Assembly: GCA_902624185.1 (NCBI GenBank)
Contig: CACNWU010000001.1
Span: 68,085 to 132,063 of the forward strand
Direction of reading: 5' to 3'
From: an uncultured Pelagibacteraceae bacterium
Lineage (GTDB): Bacteria > Pseudomonadota > Alphaproteobacteria > Pelagibacterales > Pelagibacteraceae
DNA length: 63,979 nucleotides
Shown: in pieces, positions 9,901 through 18,227 of the stretch
Position numbering within the stretch: position 1 is the first letter of the stretch
How the letters are laid out: each line of letters begins with the position of its first letter
Translations under genes and position numbers: made by a program
The notes under the pieces: model-generated
Seen by the model: the letters and a program-made list of their open reading frames with translations, nothing else
What the model was told of the DNA's origin: nothing
Databases searched by the model: none

Positions 9901-10381
9901 TTGATTTTAATTTAGAATATAGTTCTCCAATTTCATTGAATTTACCTTTATTAAACAATTTTCCAAAGAAACCATTTATTGTACCCGAAAATAAAGAAAC
10001 CCCATCATTTTTATCTAACAATTCCTCAAAATTTAAATGTGGGTCCGAAAGTTGGTCATTATTTAGATATGACAATGACGACATTTCTATTATTTTTTTA
10101 TAACCTTTTTCATTCATTGCATATAATGGTAGTAGACCTGTTGTATCTTCATACTTAAAATTAATTTGAGTTCCTATAATTGGTTGAGTGCCTATTTTCG
10201 AAATTTTTTCTGCAAATTCTAAAGCTCCGCATAAATTTGAGGTATCACATAACGCTAATGCTTTTATTTTATTTTCTTTAGAAAAATCTTTTAAATCATC
10301 AATTTTGATAGCGCCTTCACAGATTGAATATTGCGTATGAATTTTAAGATGATTGAAATTTTGAATTTTAGACTCAGCCAT
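6965..10381 (-). CDS. dnaE: DNA polymerase III subunit alpha
   Basis: 1138 residues, slightly shorter than E. coli DnaE (1160). The N-terminal PHP domain starts at NHLKIHTQYSICEGA. The polymerase core has VGPGRGSGAGSLVAW, the catalytic motif PDFDIDFCEEKR, the second FDFLGLKTL Asp motif and YQEQVMQIAQKLSGF. A helix-hairpin-helix region, then an OB-fold stretch (EANIASTLLKIQERKTAKGN) and a short C-terminal tail follow. It is the replicative polymerase catalytic subunit, DnaE type with no intrinsic proofreading exonuclease. It overlaps lolD by 8 bp at the end of the long nuo run. The last gene before the rpsB promoter. Confidence 0.97.
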   Translation of the reverse strand: MAESKIQNFNHLKIHTQYSICEGAIKIDDLKDFSKENKIKALALCDTSNLCGALEFAEKISKIGTQPIIGTQINFKYEDTTGLLPLYAMNEKGYKKIIEMSSLSYLNNDQLSDPHLNFEELLDKNDGVSLFSGTINGFFGKLFNKGKFNEIGELYSKLKSNYGNRFYIEIQRHGDENEISFEKFNLSKSSDLEIPLIATHEVFYMNKDMHEAHDALICIKNKTYINEKNRFRLSNQHYFKKDIEMSELFADIPEALENNFNFPYRCSFKPSFSKPILPNISSEKGGDAEETLKNNSLSGLKEKFINIFKIKNEQLKNDKNYLRYKDRLDHELNIIIEMKYASYFLIVSDYIKWAKENDIPVGPGRGSGAGSLVAWCLSITDVDPIKFNLIFERFLNPDRISMPDFDIDFCEEKRDLVFEYLTKKYKESVAHIITFGKLKARMVIRDVGRVLGLAYGFVDNISKMIPFDPSRPQNLSECIAGEPRLQKLINEDPRVKKLTDLSLKLEGLNRNVATHAAGVVIADKKLSEVVPLYKDVTANLLLPSTQFDMYSAENAGLIKFDFLGLKTLTVINNTQKLIRKKIKDFNIENINFEDQKVFELLSSGKTMGLFQIESAGMREALMQMKPNHIEDIIALVALYRPGPMSNIPTYNDCKNGNQTPDYLHPLLEEILKPTYGVIIYQEQVMQIAQKLSGFTAGQADILRRAMGKKKRAELEKQKQSFIAGAVNNGISKDVAAGIFLKIEPFAEYGFNKSHAAAYAIISYQTAFLKTYYPKEFIAASMTMDISNQNKLSEFYEELKRLNVQIVRPDINECFADFKTDDKMFYYALGGIKAVGFEAISNIVKERSKNGKFNSISDFLDRVNPKDINKLQLEGLVKAGAFDSLNPNRQSLFNSIPNFIVKSKNIFENKSANQIDLFGVNENQEDEIVLDINDWKFEERLSKEFEAVGFFISDHPLNQFKEIFNDYNIIDYQSFNNDQNLKEANIASTLLKIQERKTAKGNSYAVLKMTDLSSVFELFIFSDTLELNREILKEGSSLILTLVKSITNDDNRFKRINVQKIASLKDLFNSPISSIVFKIKSNNQLNEISEILKEKGNTKVSIELEKDKKILLFELKNPRKVDRKSVNLLKNNQIPSVIR

Positions 10382-11051
10382 TAATGGTTCTTATATTACC
10401 ATTAACTATTTCCAATAAGCAATCTGACTTATCTGCAAAAAATCTATTGTGAGTTGCAAATATAATCAATCTATTTGGATTTATTTGCTGTTTTAAAAGT
10501 TCAAAAATATCTTTAGCAGTCTCTAAATCTAAACTCCCAGTTGGTTCATCAGCCAAAATTACCTGGGGATTATTTATTAACGCTCTGGCGATTGCAACTC
10601 TTTGTCTTTCACCTCCTGATAATTGTGATGGATAATGGTTTAATCTGTTTGTAAGTCCAACCTTACGTAATAATATTTTTGATTGAGAAATAGAGAACTC
10701 TTTATTATTTCCTGCAGCAAGACTTGCTAAATAAACATTTTCTAATGCTGTAAAATCTGAAAGTAAATTATCTTGTTGATAAATAATTCCAATTTTTTTA
10801 GCTCTTAAAAGATCATTTTTTTGAGAATCTTTAAAATCTATATTTTTATTTTCAATTGTGATTGACCCTGAGCTTGGGCGATCAATTAATGATAATAAAT
10901 TTAACAAAGTTGATTTTCCTGATCCTGAAGGTCCCATGAGAGAGTAAATTTTACCTTTTTTAAATTTATAATTGATCTTTTTTAAAACATTTACTTTTTT
11001 TTCAGTAACAAAAGTTTTTTTAAGATTTGAAAGTTGAATTAAATTATTCAT
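10374..11051 (-). CDS. lolD: Lipoprotein-releasing system ATP-binding protein LolD
   Basis: 225 residues, a single ABC domain: Walker A GPSGSGKST at residues 40-48, Q-loop YQQDNLL near 91, signature LSGGERQRVAIARAL from 144, Walker B VILADEPTGSLD from 164, and H-loop ATHN. It belongs to the MacB/LolD/FtsE clade. It overlaps both the lolC/E permease gene and dnaE by 8 bp. The paired permease makes lipoprotein extraction from the inner membrane (Lol pathway) the best assignment. Confidence 0.94.
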   Translation of the reverse strand: MNNLIQLSNLKKTFVTEKKVNVLKKINYKFKKGKIYSLMGPSGSGKSTLLNLLSLIDRPSSGSITIENKNIDFKDSQKNDLLRAKKIGIIYQQDNLLSDFTALENVYLASLAAGNNKEFSISQSKILLRKVGLTNRLNHYPSQLSGGERQRVAIARALINNPQVILADEPTGSLDLETAKDIFELLKQQINPNRLIIFATHNRFFADKSDCLLEIVNGNIRTING

Positions 11052-12279
11052 ATTTAAGTGATTGGACAGGATCTAATTTTGCAGCTTTTAAAGCTGGGAA
11101 TATAGAAACAATTATAGTTATTAATATTGAACACAAAGAAATTAAAAATATTGATGATGGATTTATTTCTGAAGGCATAGTACTTAAAAAATAAATTTCT
11201 TCTGGAAATAAGCTAATATCAAATACATTGCTTAAAAATTGTCTTAAATTTTCAACATACATTGAAAAAATTACTCCTAAAAATATTCCAAAAATTGTAG
11301 CCGAGGTTCCAATAATAACACCGACCAAAAAGAATATCTTAACTATAGATTTATTTAGAACACCAATTGATTTTAAAATAGCAATATCACGTGTCTTATT
11401 TTTAACCAAAATTGTTAATCCTGAAATAATGTTAAAAGCAGCTACAATGATAATTAAAGACAATATAATAAACATTACATTTCTCTCCACTTTAAGAGCA
11501 GAAAATAATGAACTGTTAGTGTCAGCCCAGCTATTAACAAATTCATCTGGAAAAATTTTTTGAACAATAAATTTTTGATTTTCAATATTTTGAGGATTCT
11601 TTAAATAAATTTCTAAAATTCTATCATTATTAGTTAAATTAAAAAACTCATCCAATGTATCTAAATTTATAAATGCTACATTATTATCAAAATCACTCAG
11701 GCCACTTTCAAAAAATGAAATTACTGTAAAATTTTTTTTTTTGGGAAGATTACCTATAATTGTTTCGATACCTGAGGACGACATTATTGCTACATCATCT
11801 CCTATTTTTAGTCCAAGTGAAAAACTTAATTCTTTTCCTATTGATATATAGTTTTTTGTTAAATTATTTCTATCACCCACAAAAGTTTCATCTTTTATTA
11901 TTTTTAATTTTGAAAAATCATTTTGAGAATAACCTCTTAAAACTATTCCTTTTGAAGTATTTTTTCGTACAATTATAGCTTCACCAGAATTACTTGATAT
12001 TAGATTTTGACTTATTGAATCTAATTGAGGAATATTAAATCTAGCTGGATTTAAATATTTTTTTTCATAAGGTTGGACTGTAATATGAGCATTGAAACCA
12101 ACAATTTTATTAATTAACTCAGTTCTGAATCCATTCATTACTGACATAACAATTATTAAAACTGCAACCCCCAAACTAATGCCAATAAATGAAAAGATTG
12201 AAATGATATTTAAAAAACCATCTTTTTTTCTGGCTTTAAGAAATCTAAATGTAATTTCTTTTTCAAGTGTAGAAATCAA
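11044..12279 (-). CDS. lolC: Lipoprotein-releasing ABC transporter permease (LolC/LolE family)
   Basis: 411 residues. One N-terminal membrane helix (about residues 22-48, with the FLNIISIFSFIGISLGVAVLII motif) is followed by a periplasmic MacB-type domain and three C-terminal helices around residues 265-400 with ILVKNKTRDIAILKSIG. This is the LolC/LolE topology. Only one permease gene accompanies lolD, so the transporter is likely a homodimeric LolF-like or LolC-only form. It overlaps proS by 4 bp and lolD by 8 bp. It works in the inner membrane to hand mature lipoproteins to LolA. Confidence 0.92.
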   Translation of the reverse strand: MISTLEKEITFRFLKARKKDGFLNIISIFSFIGISLGVAVLIIVMSVMNGFRTELINKIVGFNAHITVQPYEKKYLNPARFNIPQLDSISQNLISSNSGEAIIVRKNTSKGIVLRGYSQNDFSKLKIIKDETFVGDRNNLTKNYISIGKELSFSLGLKIGDDVAIMSSSGIETIIGNLPKKKNFTVISFFESGLSDFDNNVAFINLDTLDEFFNLTNNDRILEIYLKNPQNIENQKFIVQKIFPDEFVNSWADTNSSLFSALKVERNVMFIILSLIIIVAAFNIISGLTILVKNKTRDIAILKSIGVLNKSIVKIFFLVGVIIGTSATIFGIFLGVIFSMYVENLRQFLSNVFDISLFPEEIYFLSTMPSEINPSSIFLISLCSILITIIVSIFPALKAAKLDPVQSLKYE

Positions 12280-13610
12280 TTTTTTACTTTTTGTTCAGTA
12301 ATTAGATTAATAATATCTTTTAATTTAAATTTTTGAGAATCTTTCCCAACTTCTTTAAATTCTAATAGATCACCTTCAGTTTGCTTGCCAATAATAATTT
12401 GATATGGAGCACCAATTAAATTCATTTTTTTTATTTTTGAAGAAAAATTTTCGTCAGTATCATCAATTATTGCATCTATATTATTTTTTATAAGTTCTAA
12501 ATTAATATTATTTGCTTTTTCAAGGGTTGATGTATCATTTTTATTTATCATAGGAATTATTGCTACATCATATGGTGCAACAGATATTGGCCATTTCATG
12601 ACTTCATTTTTCTCGTCATATTTTGCCTCAATTATTGCACCGACAAGTCTTGAAACACCTATTCCATAAGATCCCATTTTGACAAAATCTTTTTTACCTC
12701 CTGGTAAATCTACTGATGCTCCCATTGGTTTAGAATATTTATCACCAAAATAAAAAATATGCCCTACTTCAATTCCTTTAGTTATTAATCTGTTTTGTTC
12801 CAAAACTTTATTTTCAAATTCTTCTTTATTAAATTTTTCATCTGTAACGGAGTAATATTTTTCGTATTTCTCTCTCATATCTTCTAAGGATTTTTTTTCC
12901 AACTTTGTGTTTTCATTTGTTAAATCAAAAATTCTTTTGTCAGTAAAAATCTTACTCTCACCAGTTTCAGCTAATATAATAAATTCATGAGAAAGATTTC
13001 CACCAATTGGTCCAGTGTCTGCTGCCATCGGTATTGCAGTTAAATCTAATCTTTTAAAAGTTTTAAGATAAGATAAGAAAAATTTGTTATATGAAAACTG
13101 CGCTTCATCATCTGATATGTCAAATGAATATGCATCTTTCATATAAAACTCTCTACATCTCATTATTCCAAATCTAGGTCTTATCTCATCCCTGAATTTC
13201 CATTGAATATGATATAATAATTGTGGCAGAGATTTATAAGATTTTATAGAAGACCTAAATATATCTGTTATAAGTTCCTCATTTGTTGGCCCATAAAGCA
13301 TCTCACGATCTTGACGATCTTTAATTCTTAACATCTCTTCCCCATAATCTTCATATCTTCCGCTTTCTTTCCAAATTTCACTGGATTGAATTGTTGGCAT
13401 TAATATTTCTTGAACACCAATGTTATTTTGTTCTTCCCTAACTATCTTTTCAATTTTTTTCATTACTTTAAATCCAAGTGGTAACCATGAGTAAATACCA
13501 GCTGAAGATTGTTTTATCATCCCTACTCTTAGCATTAGCTGATGGGACTTAATTTTTGCCTCTGAAGGATTATTCTTTAAAATTGGAATAAAAGATTTTG
13601 AAATATACAT
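12276..13610 (-). CDS. proS: Prolyl-tRNA synthetase (short, alphaproteobacterial type)
   Basis: 444 residues. Class II aaRS motifs are visible: LMLRVGMIKQSSAGIYSWLPLGFKVMKKIE at the N-terminus, FRDEIRPRFGIMRCREFYMKDAYSF as motif 2, and GSYGIGVSRLVGAIIEA as motif 3, plus a C-terminal anticodon-binding domain. At this length it lacks the roughly 180-residue editing insertion of E. coli ProS, which is usual in alphaproteobacteria. Misacylated Ala-tRNA-Pro would therefore need a free-standing editing protein, not seen in the window. It overlaps the lolC start by 4 bp. Confidence 0.96.
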   Translation of the reverse strand: MYISKSFIPILKNNPSEAKIKSHQLMLRVGMIKQSSAGIYSWLPLGFKVMKKIEKIVREEQNNIGVQEILMPTIQSSEIWKESGRYEDYGEEMLRIKDRQDREMLYGPTNEELITDIFRSSIKSYKSLPQLLYHIQWKFRDEIRPRFGIMRCREFYMKDAYSFDISDDEAQFSYNKFFLSYLKTFKRLDLTAIPMAADTGPIGGNLSHEFIILAETGESKIFTDKRIFDLTNENTKLEKKSLEDMREKYEKYYSVTDEKFNKEEFENKVLEQNRLITKGIEVGHIFYFGDKYSKPMGASVDLPGGKKDFVKMGSYGIGVSRLVGAIIEAKYDEKNEVMKWPISVAPYDVAIIPMINKNDTSTLEKANNINLELIKNNIDAIIDDTDENFSSKIKKMNLIGAPYQIIIGKQTEGDLLEFKEVGKDSQKFKLKDIINLITEQKVKN

Positions 13611-13855
13611 TAACTGATTATATTTCTTAAGTTTAAATATTCAAACTTCATTAAAAAAAAGATTATAATGAATAAAAACGTTGTTATTCCAGTACAATAA
13701 ATGAATTTTTTTAACATTTTTGGATTTTCAGGTGAACCCGGATCCTCTCCCTCAATTTTGAATAGCTTATTTCTCTCAACATCAATCGGCAAAATAGCAA
13801 AAAAAATAATCCACCATAAAATGATATAAATTATAGCTAATCCAGTTATGCTCAT
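13610..13855 (-). CDS. DUF1467 family membrane protein
   Basis: 81 residues with two predicted helices, about residues 5-25 and 52-70. Between them is the conserved-looking segment EDPGSPENPKMLKK, which matches the DUF1467 family of alphaproteobacterial inner-membrane proteins as I remember it. Function is unknown. It shares single bases with proS and rnj at its ends, and rnj-DUF1467-proS is a recurrent order in alphaproteobacteria. Confidence 0.8.
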   Translation of the reverse strand: MSITGLAIIYIILWWIIFFAILPIDVERNKLFKIEGEDPGSPENPKMLKKFIYCTGITTFLFIIIFFLMKFEYLNLRNIIS

Positions 13856-15513
13856 TAGATTTTGATTAAATTTATATTTGTAAAAGGTTTTTTACCTGTC
13901 TTTTCCTTTGTAAATCTTCTGCAAGCTATTTTGAGTGCGTCAATCAAATTATGTTCTTGTTGTTTACTTCCAAGTTTAAATGATCTTGATACTTTTTCTA
14001 TTTCATCCTCTAGGCCATAAATATATTCTTCTTTTTCATAAATCGGTAAACCCCTGAATGTAATCACTGGATTATTATGAATATTTCCCTTGGGTGTAAT
14101 TAAAATTGTTACTTCCAAATACCCATTAGCTGATAAATTTTTTCTATCTTTTATAGATTGTGAGTCTTCTTCTACGCTTACGTTCCCGTCTAAATAAAGT
14201 CTACCAGAGGGTGCTTTATCGTAAACTTCTGGGCTGCTTCCCGGATATAATCTTACTATATCACCATTCTCAACCTGGACAGGATGAGGTACCTGCATTT
14301 CTTTTGCAAAATTTATGTGTTCTATCATATGTCTATGTTCACCATGGACGGGGATTACGCACTTCGGTTTCACCCACTGATACATATCTTTTAGATCTTC
14401 TCTGTTAGGGTGACCTGACACATGTATAAATTCAGTTTCCTCAGATATCACTTCTATTCCATCTTTAACTAATTGATTGTGTAATTTATAAAGTTTTTTT
14501 TCATTACCTGGAATAATTTTTGATGAAAAAATAACTGCATCCTCTTTTTCTATAAAAACATCTGGATGAGTATAACTTGAAATTCTCATCATTGCGCCCA
14601 TAGGTTCACCTTGGCTTCCTGTGCATAAATAAACAATTTTTCCTCTTGGAAAATCTTTAGCTTCTCTTGGATCTATTGGGTTTATAGTATTCTTTAAATA
14701 ACCACACTGTCTTGCAGCTTTATAAATTCTATGCATTGATCTTCCAACTAATGAAATTTGTCTTCCTGTTTTTTCCGCACAATAAAATGCTGTTTCCATT
14801 CTAGCTACATTTGAGGCAAATGAAGTTATTATAATTCTGTTGTTTAATCGACTCATGATATTGAGTAAATTTTTTCTTACATCTAGTTCTGAACCTGATC
14901 TACCTGCACTAAAAACATTTGTTGAATCACAAATCATTGCAAGAACTCCCTCTTCACCAATTTCTTTTAGTCTTTTAGAATTTATTTCATCGCCTATCAA
15001 AGGATTAGGGTCAACTTTCCAATCACCAGTATGAAGAATTACACCAGCAGGAGTTTTGATCCTCAAACCGTTTGGCTCTAAAATTGAATGTGTAAGTGTG
15101 ATATATTCTACATCAAAAGGATCTAAAGAAACATTACCATTCAATTCAACTATTTTTAAATCTTTGGTTATATCAATATGCTTTTCTTTGAATTTTTCTT
15201 TAATTAATACCGCTGTAAAAGGGGTTGCAAAAATTTTACATTTTAGTTGAGGCCATAAATGAGCTATAGCTCCTATGTGATCTTCATGAGCATGTGTTAA
15301 AATTATTCCCAATAAGTTTTCTTTTTTTTCAACAATAAAACCAGGATCAGGGTAAATAAGATCCACACCTGGAATAGTATCATCAGCAAAAGTAACACCA
15401 ATATCTACCATAATCCATTTGTGATCACCTGGTTGACCATATCCAAATAAGTTCATGTTCATTCCTATTTCTCCAGACCCACCGAGAGGACAAAATAATA
15501 ATTCTTCTTTCAT
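13855..15513 (-). CDS. rnj: Ribonuclease J
   Basis: 552 residues. The metallo-beta-lactamase motif HAHEDH sits at residues 74-79, with HTGDWKVDP, the beta-CASP elements CDSTNVFSAGRSGSE and CTGSQGEP, and HVSGHPNREDLKDMYQWVKPKCVIPVHGEHRH. RNase J has 5'-3' exonuclease and endonuclease activity and is a main RNA decay enzyme where present. It starts 1 bp after coaX stops. Fully conserved catalytic histidines and aspartates. Confidence 0.95.
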   Translation of the reverse strand: MKEELLFCPLGGSGEIGMNMNLFGYGQPGDHKWIMVDIGVTFADDTIPGVDLIYPDPGFIVEKKENLLGIILTHAHEDHIGAIAHLWPQLKCKIFATPFTAVLIKEKFKEKHIDITKDLKIVELNGNVSLDPFDVEYITLTHSILEPNGLRIKTPAGVILHTGDWKVDPNPLIGDEINSKRLKEIGEEGVLAMICDSTNVFSAGRSGSELDVRKNLLNIMSRLNNRIIITSFASNVARMETAFYCAEKTGRQISLVGRSMHRIYKAARQCGYLKNTINPIDPREAKDFPRGKIVYLCTGSQGEPMGAMMRISSYTHPDVFIEKEDAVIFSSKIIPGNEKKLYKLHNQLVKDGIEVISEETEFIHVSGHPNREDLKDMYQWVKPKCVIPVHGEHRHMIEHINFAKEMQVPHPVQVENGDIVRLYPGSSPEVYDKAPSGRLYLDGNVSVEEDSQSIKDRKNLSANGYLEVTILITPKGNIHNNPVITFRGLPIYEKEEYIYGLEDEIEKVSRSFKLGSKQQEHNLIDALKIACRRFTKEKTGKKPFTNINLIKI

Positions 15514-16260
15514 TTATTTAATTAATTTTAAGATTTTAATGAGACCTTTAATTGTGATGTTTTTATCTTGTTTAACTTTTGTCTTTAATGAATTTTTAAA
15601 TAAATCAGAAAATCCTCCTGTAATTACTAATTTAAAAGATTTTCCAGTTTCTTTCTTAATCAAATTTACAATATTGTCAATTAGACCAACATAACCCCAA
15701 AAAAAACCCGATCTAACAGCACTAATTGTGTTATTGCCTATAACCTTTTTAATCTTTTTAAACTGTAATTTAGGAATTAACGAGGCTTTATCTGACAAAG
15801 TATTTAATGAAATTTTTATTCCAGGTGCAATAACACCTCCTTTATAAGTATTTTTTATTATTACATCAAAAGTTGTTGCTGTTCCAAAATCTAAGATAAT
15901 AAAGTTATCAATTTTGTTTACTAAACTTATAGCATTAGCCAATCTATCAGAGCCCACTTGTTTATAATTAACTTTAATATTTATAAATGATTTTAAATTT
16001 AAATCTTTTATTTCTAAACATTTTATTTTTGTTTTTTTTGATAAAAATTTTTTAATCAAAGTAAAAGTTTTCGGCACAACACTACAAAACAGAATCTTTT
16101 CTACAGATTTAAAATTTTTAATTAAAAATCTAAATCTTGAATTTAAAATTTTATTATCTAGATTTTTTGAAGAAATATTAATATTTTTAACAATCTTATT
16201 TTTTGAATTGACTAAACAAATTTTTGTTTCCGAGTTTCCAATGTCTCCTAAAATATACAT
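15514..16260 (-). CDS. coaX: Type III pantothenate kinase
   Basis: 248 residues. The ASKHA-fold motifs are present: an N-terminal phosphate-binding GDIGNSETK, the central GSDRLANAI, and DFGTATTFDVI with a GGVIAPG element. It phosphorylates pantothenate in the first step of coenzyme A synthesis. It lies between birA and rnj with 3-bp and 0-bp gaps, the same birA-coaX-rnj order seen behind nuoN in many alphaproteobacteria. Rich in Lys/Asn/Ile like its neighbours, so no sign of foreign origin. Confidence 0.93.
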   Translation of the reverse strand: MYILGDIGNSETKICLVNSKNKIVKNINISSKNLDNKILNSRFRFLIKNFKSVEKILFCSVVPKTFTLIKKFLSKKTKIKCLEIKDLNLKSFINIKVNYKQVGSDRLANAISLVNKIDNFIILDFGTATTFDVIIKNTYKGGVIAPGIKISLNTLSDKASLIPKLQFKKIKKVIGNNTISAVRSGFFWGYVGLIDNIVNLIKKETGKSFKLVITGGFSDLFKNSLKTKVKQDKNITIKGLIKILKLIK

Positions 16261-16263
16261 AAT

Positions 16264-16806
16264 TTATCTATTTTTTAATTTATAGAATTTTGATAATTCT
16301 TGTTCAAAAATTTTTTTAAGATTATTTTCTAATATACTTTTTGAAATTTTTTTATTAGTTAAATCTAAAAGATTAGAAGTTGGATAATTTTTTATATTTG
16401 GATTTTTTATCAAATTTATTCCAATTCCTACAATTAAATATTTTTTATCAAATCTTTTAAAAGTTTCTTGTAATATCCCACATATTTTCTTTTTATCTAT
16501 CAATAAATCATTAGGTTTTTTAAAGATAATTTTCTTTTTATAATATTTTTTTAGTAATTTTCTTACTAATAGACAGTTAATTTTAGTTAATTGTTTTAAA
16601 GACAGTGATAAATTTTCTAATTTATAAAAAAAACTAACAAATAAATTTCCTCTATATGAAATCCATTTTTTTCCATATTGACCTCTTCCTCTACTTTGTG
16701 TTTTAGAAACAACCATACCATAATTAAAATTTGAATTTTTAATAAGCCTTAAAGCAGTGTTGTTGGTACTTTTGACTCTTTCAAATTTAAAGATTTTAAA
16801 TTTCAT
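16264..16806 (-). CDS. birA: Biotin--[acetyl-CoA-carboxylase] ligase, catalytic domain only
   Basis: 180 residues. The biotin-binding loop QSRGRGQYGKKWIS, the FKKPNDLLIDKKKICGIL segment (usual KWPNDI) and the VGIGINL motif define a biotin protein ligase. At this size it has no N-terminal helix-turn-helix and no C-terminal SH3-like domain of E. coli BirA, so it can biotinylate carboxylase subunits but should not act as a repressor. Start codon overlaps the nuoN stop by one base. Confidence 0.9.
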   Translation of the reverse strand: MKFKIFKFERVKSTNNTALRLIKNSNFNYGMVVSKTQSRGRGQYGKKWISYRGNLFVSFFYKLENLSLSLKQLTKINCLLVRKLLKKYYKKKIIFKKPNDLLIDKKKICGILQETFKRFDKKYLIVGIGINLIKNPNIKNYPTSNLLDLTNKKISKSILENNLKKIFEQELSKFYKLKNR

Positions 16807-18224
16807 TAAATAATATTGATTCTAGAAACAAACTCAATTAATTGACTAGGAAAAATAAAGTATGCTAAAATAAATAGTGTAGAGAAAGTAAGTGAAAATT
16901 TTAACCATAAACTATGGTCTGTATCATATTTTTCTTTTTCCTTATCAAAATAAATAATCTTTATTATTCTTAAGTAATAAAATGCAGCTATTACAGTTGA
17001 TAATAAACCTACAATTGCAAGAAAATACATTGATTGTTCTAAAACAGATTTAAAAATATAAAATTTTGCAAAAAACCCTGCAAGTGGAGGGATTCCCGCT
17101 AGTGAAAATAAAATTATTAAAAAAGATATAGAAATTAGTGGATGGTTTTTTGACAATCCTGATAAATCTTCAATCTCCTCATAATATTCATTATTTCTCT
17201 TCATCATTAACAAACATGAAAATAAACCTAAATTCATCAAAATATAGATTGTTATGTAAATTACTGAGCTTTGAATACCTTCGTTTGAACCTGTAGCCAA
17301 TCCTGCTAATGCATAACCTACATGTCCAATGGAACTGTAAGCTACAAGTCTTTTTAGATTAGTTTGGCCAATTGCTGCAATTGCTCCAAAAAGCATTGAT
17401 GCAATAGATAAAAAAACTAAAATCATTTGCCACTGGTCAATTAAATTTAAAAAAGGAACATATAAAAACCTTATAAAAACTGTTAATGCTGCTATTTTTG
17501 GAACTATTGTAAAAAATAAAGTTACAGATGTTGGAGATCCCTCGTAAACATCAGGCGCCCACATGTGAAATGGAACAGCAGAAATTTTAAATGCCAAACC
17601 TACCAACACAAAAACTATACCAAAAGTTAAAACATAATCTTCAGAACTTAGTTGATTTGAAATTATATTAAAATTTGTTGATCCTGTGAATCCATAAATC
17701 AATGAACATCCATAAAGAAGCAAACCAGAGGATAATGCGCTAAGAACAAAATATTTTAATCCTGCCTCAGAAGATTTTAGTTGATCTCTATTGAAAGTAG
17801 CTAAAACATAAAGTGCTAATGACTGAAGCTCTAAACCCATATAAAATACAATCAAATCATTAGATCCAATCATTATCATCATTCCTAAAACTGAACTCAA
17901 AATTAAAATAGGATATTCAATTTTAAAAATTTTAAATGTTCTTAAGTAGTTGGAAGAAATTACTAAAACTATAAAAGCTGCTAACAAAGTCATAATTTTC
18001 ATAAAAGATGATAAATAATCTATAACTACACTCTCTTTAAATAAGTATCTCTTTTCTATACCTATAGTTTCATTAAAAGTAATGACTGCTGTTACAAGTA
18101 AAACAATTAAGGATAAATTTTGAATTATTCTTGAGCTTTCTTTTTTGAAAACTCCAATTATCAGTAAAAACATTATGGATAATGAAAGGAAAATCTCTGG
18201 AAAAATTAATTCTAAATTTATCAT
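16806..18224 (-). CDS. nuoN: NADH-quinone oxidoreductase subunit N
   Basis: 472 residues with about 14 predicted membrane helices. The proton-channel family motifs are seen in GLELQSLALYVLATFNRD, SSEAGLKYFVLSALSSGLLLYG, SPTSVTLFFTIVPKIAAL and LKRLVAYSSIGHVGY. One of three antiporter-like subunits of complex I, forming the proton-pumping membrane arm. It follows nuoM after 3 bp and is the last nuo gene. Confidence 0.97.
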   Translation of the reverse strand: MINLELIFPEIFLSLSIMFLLIIGVFKKESSRIIQNLSLIVLLVTAVITFNETIGIEKRYLFKESVVIDYLSSFMKIMTLLAAFIVLVISSNYLRTFKIFKIEYPILILSSVLGMMIMIGSNDLIVFYMGLELQSLALYVLATFNRDQLKSSEAGLKYFVLSALSSGLLLYGCSLIYGFTGSTNFNIISNQLSSEDYVLTFGIVFVLVGLAFKISAVPFHMWAPDVYEGSPTSVTLFFTIVPKIAALTVFIRFLYVPFLNLIDQWQMILVFLSIASMLFGAIAAIGQTNLKRLVAYSSIGHVGYALAGLATGSNEGIQSSVIYITIYILMNLGLFSCLLMMKRNNEYYEEIEDLSGLSKNHPLISISFLIILFSLAGIPPLAGFFAKFYIFKSVLEQSMYFLAIVGLLSTVIAAFYYLRIIKIIYFDKEKEKYDTDHSLWLKFSLTFSTLFILAYFIFPSQLIEFVSRINII

Positions 18225-18227
18225 TTT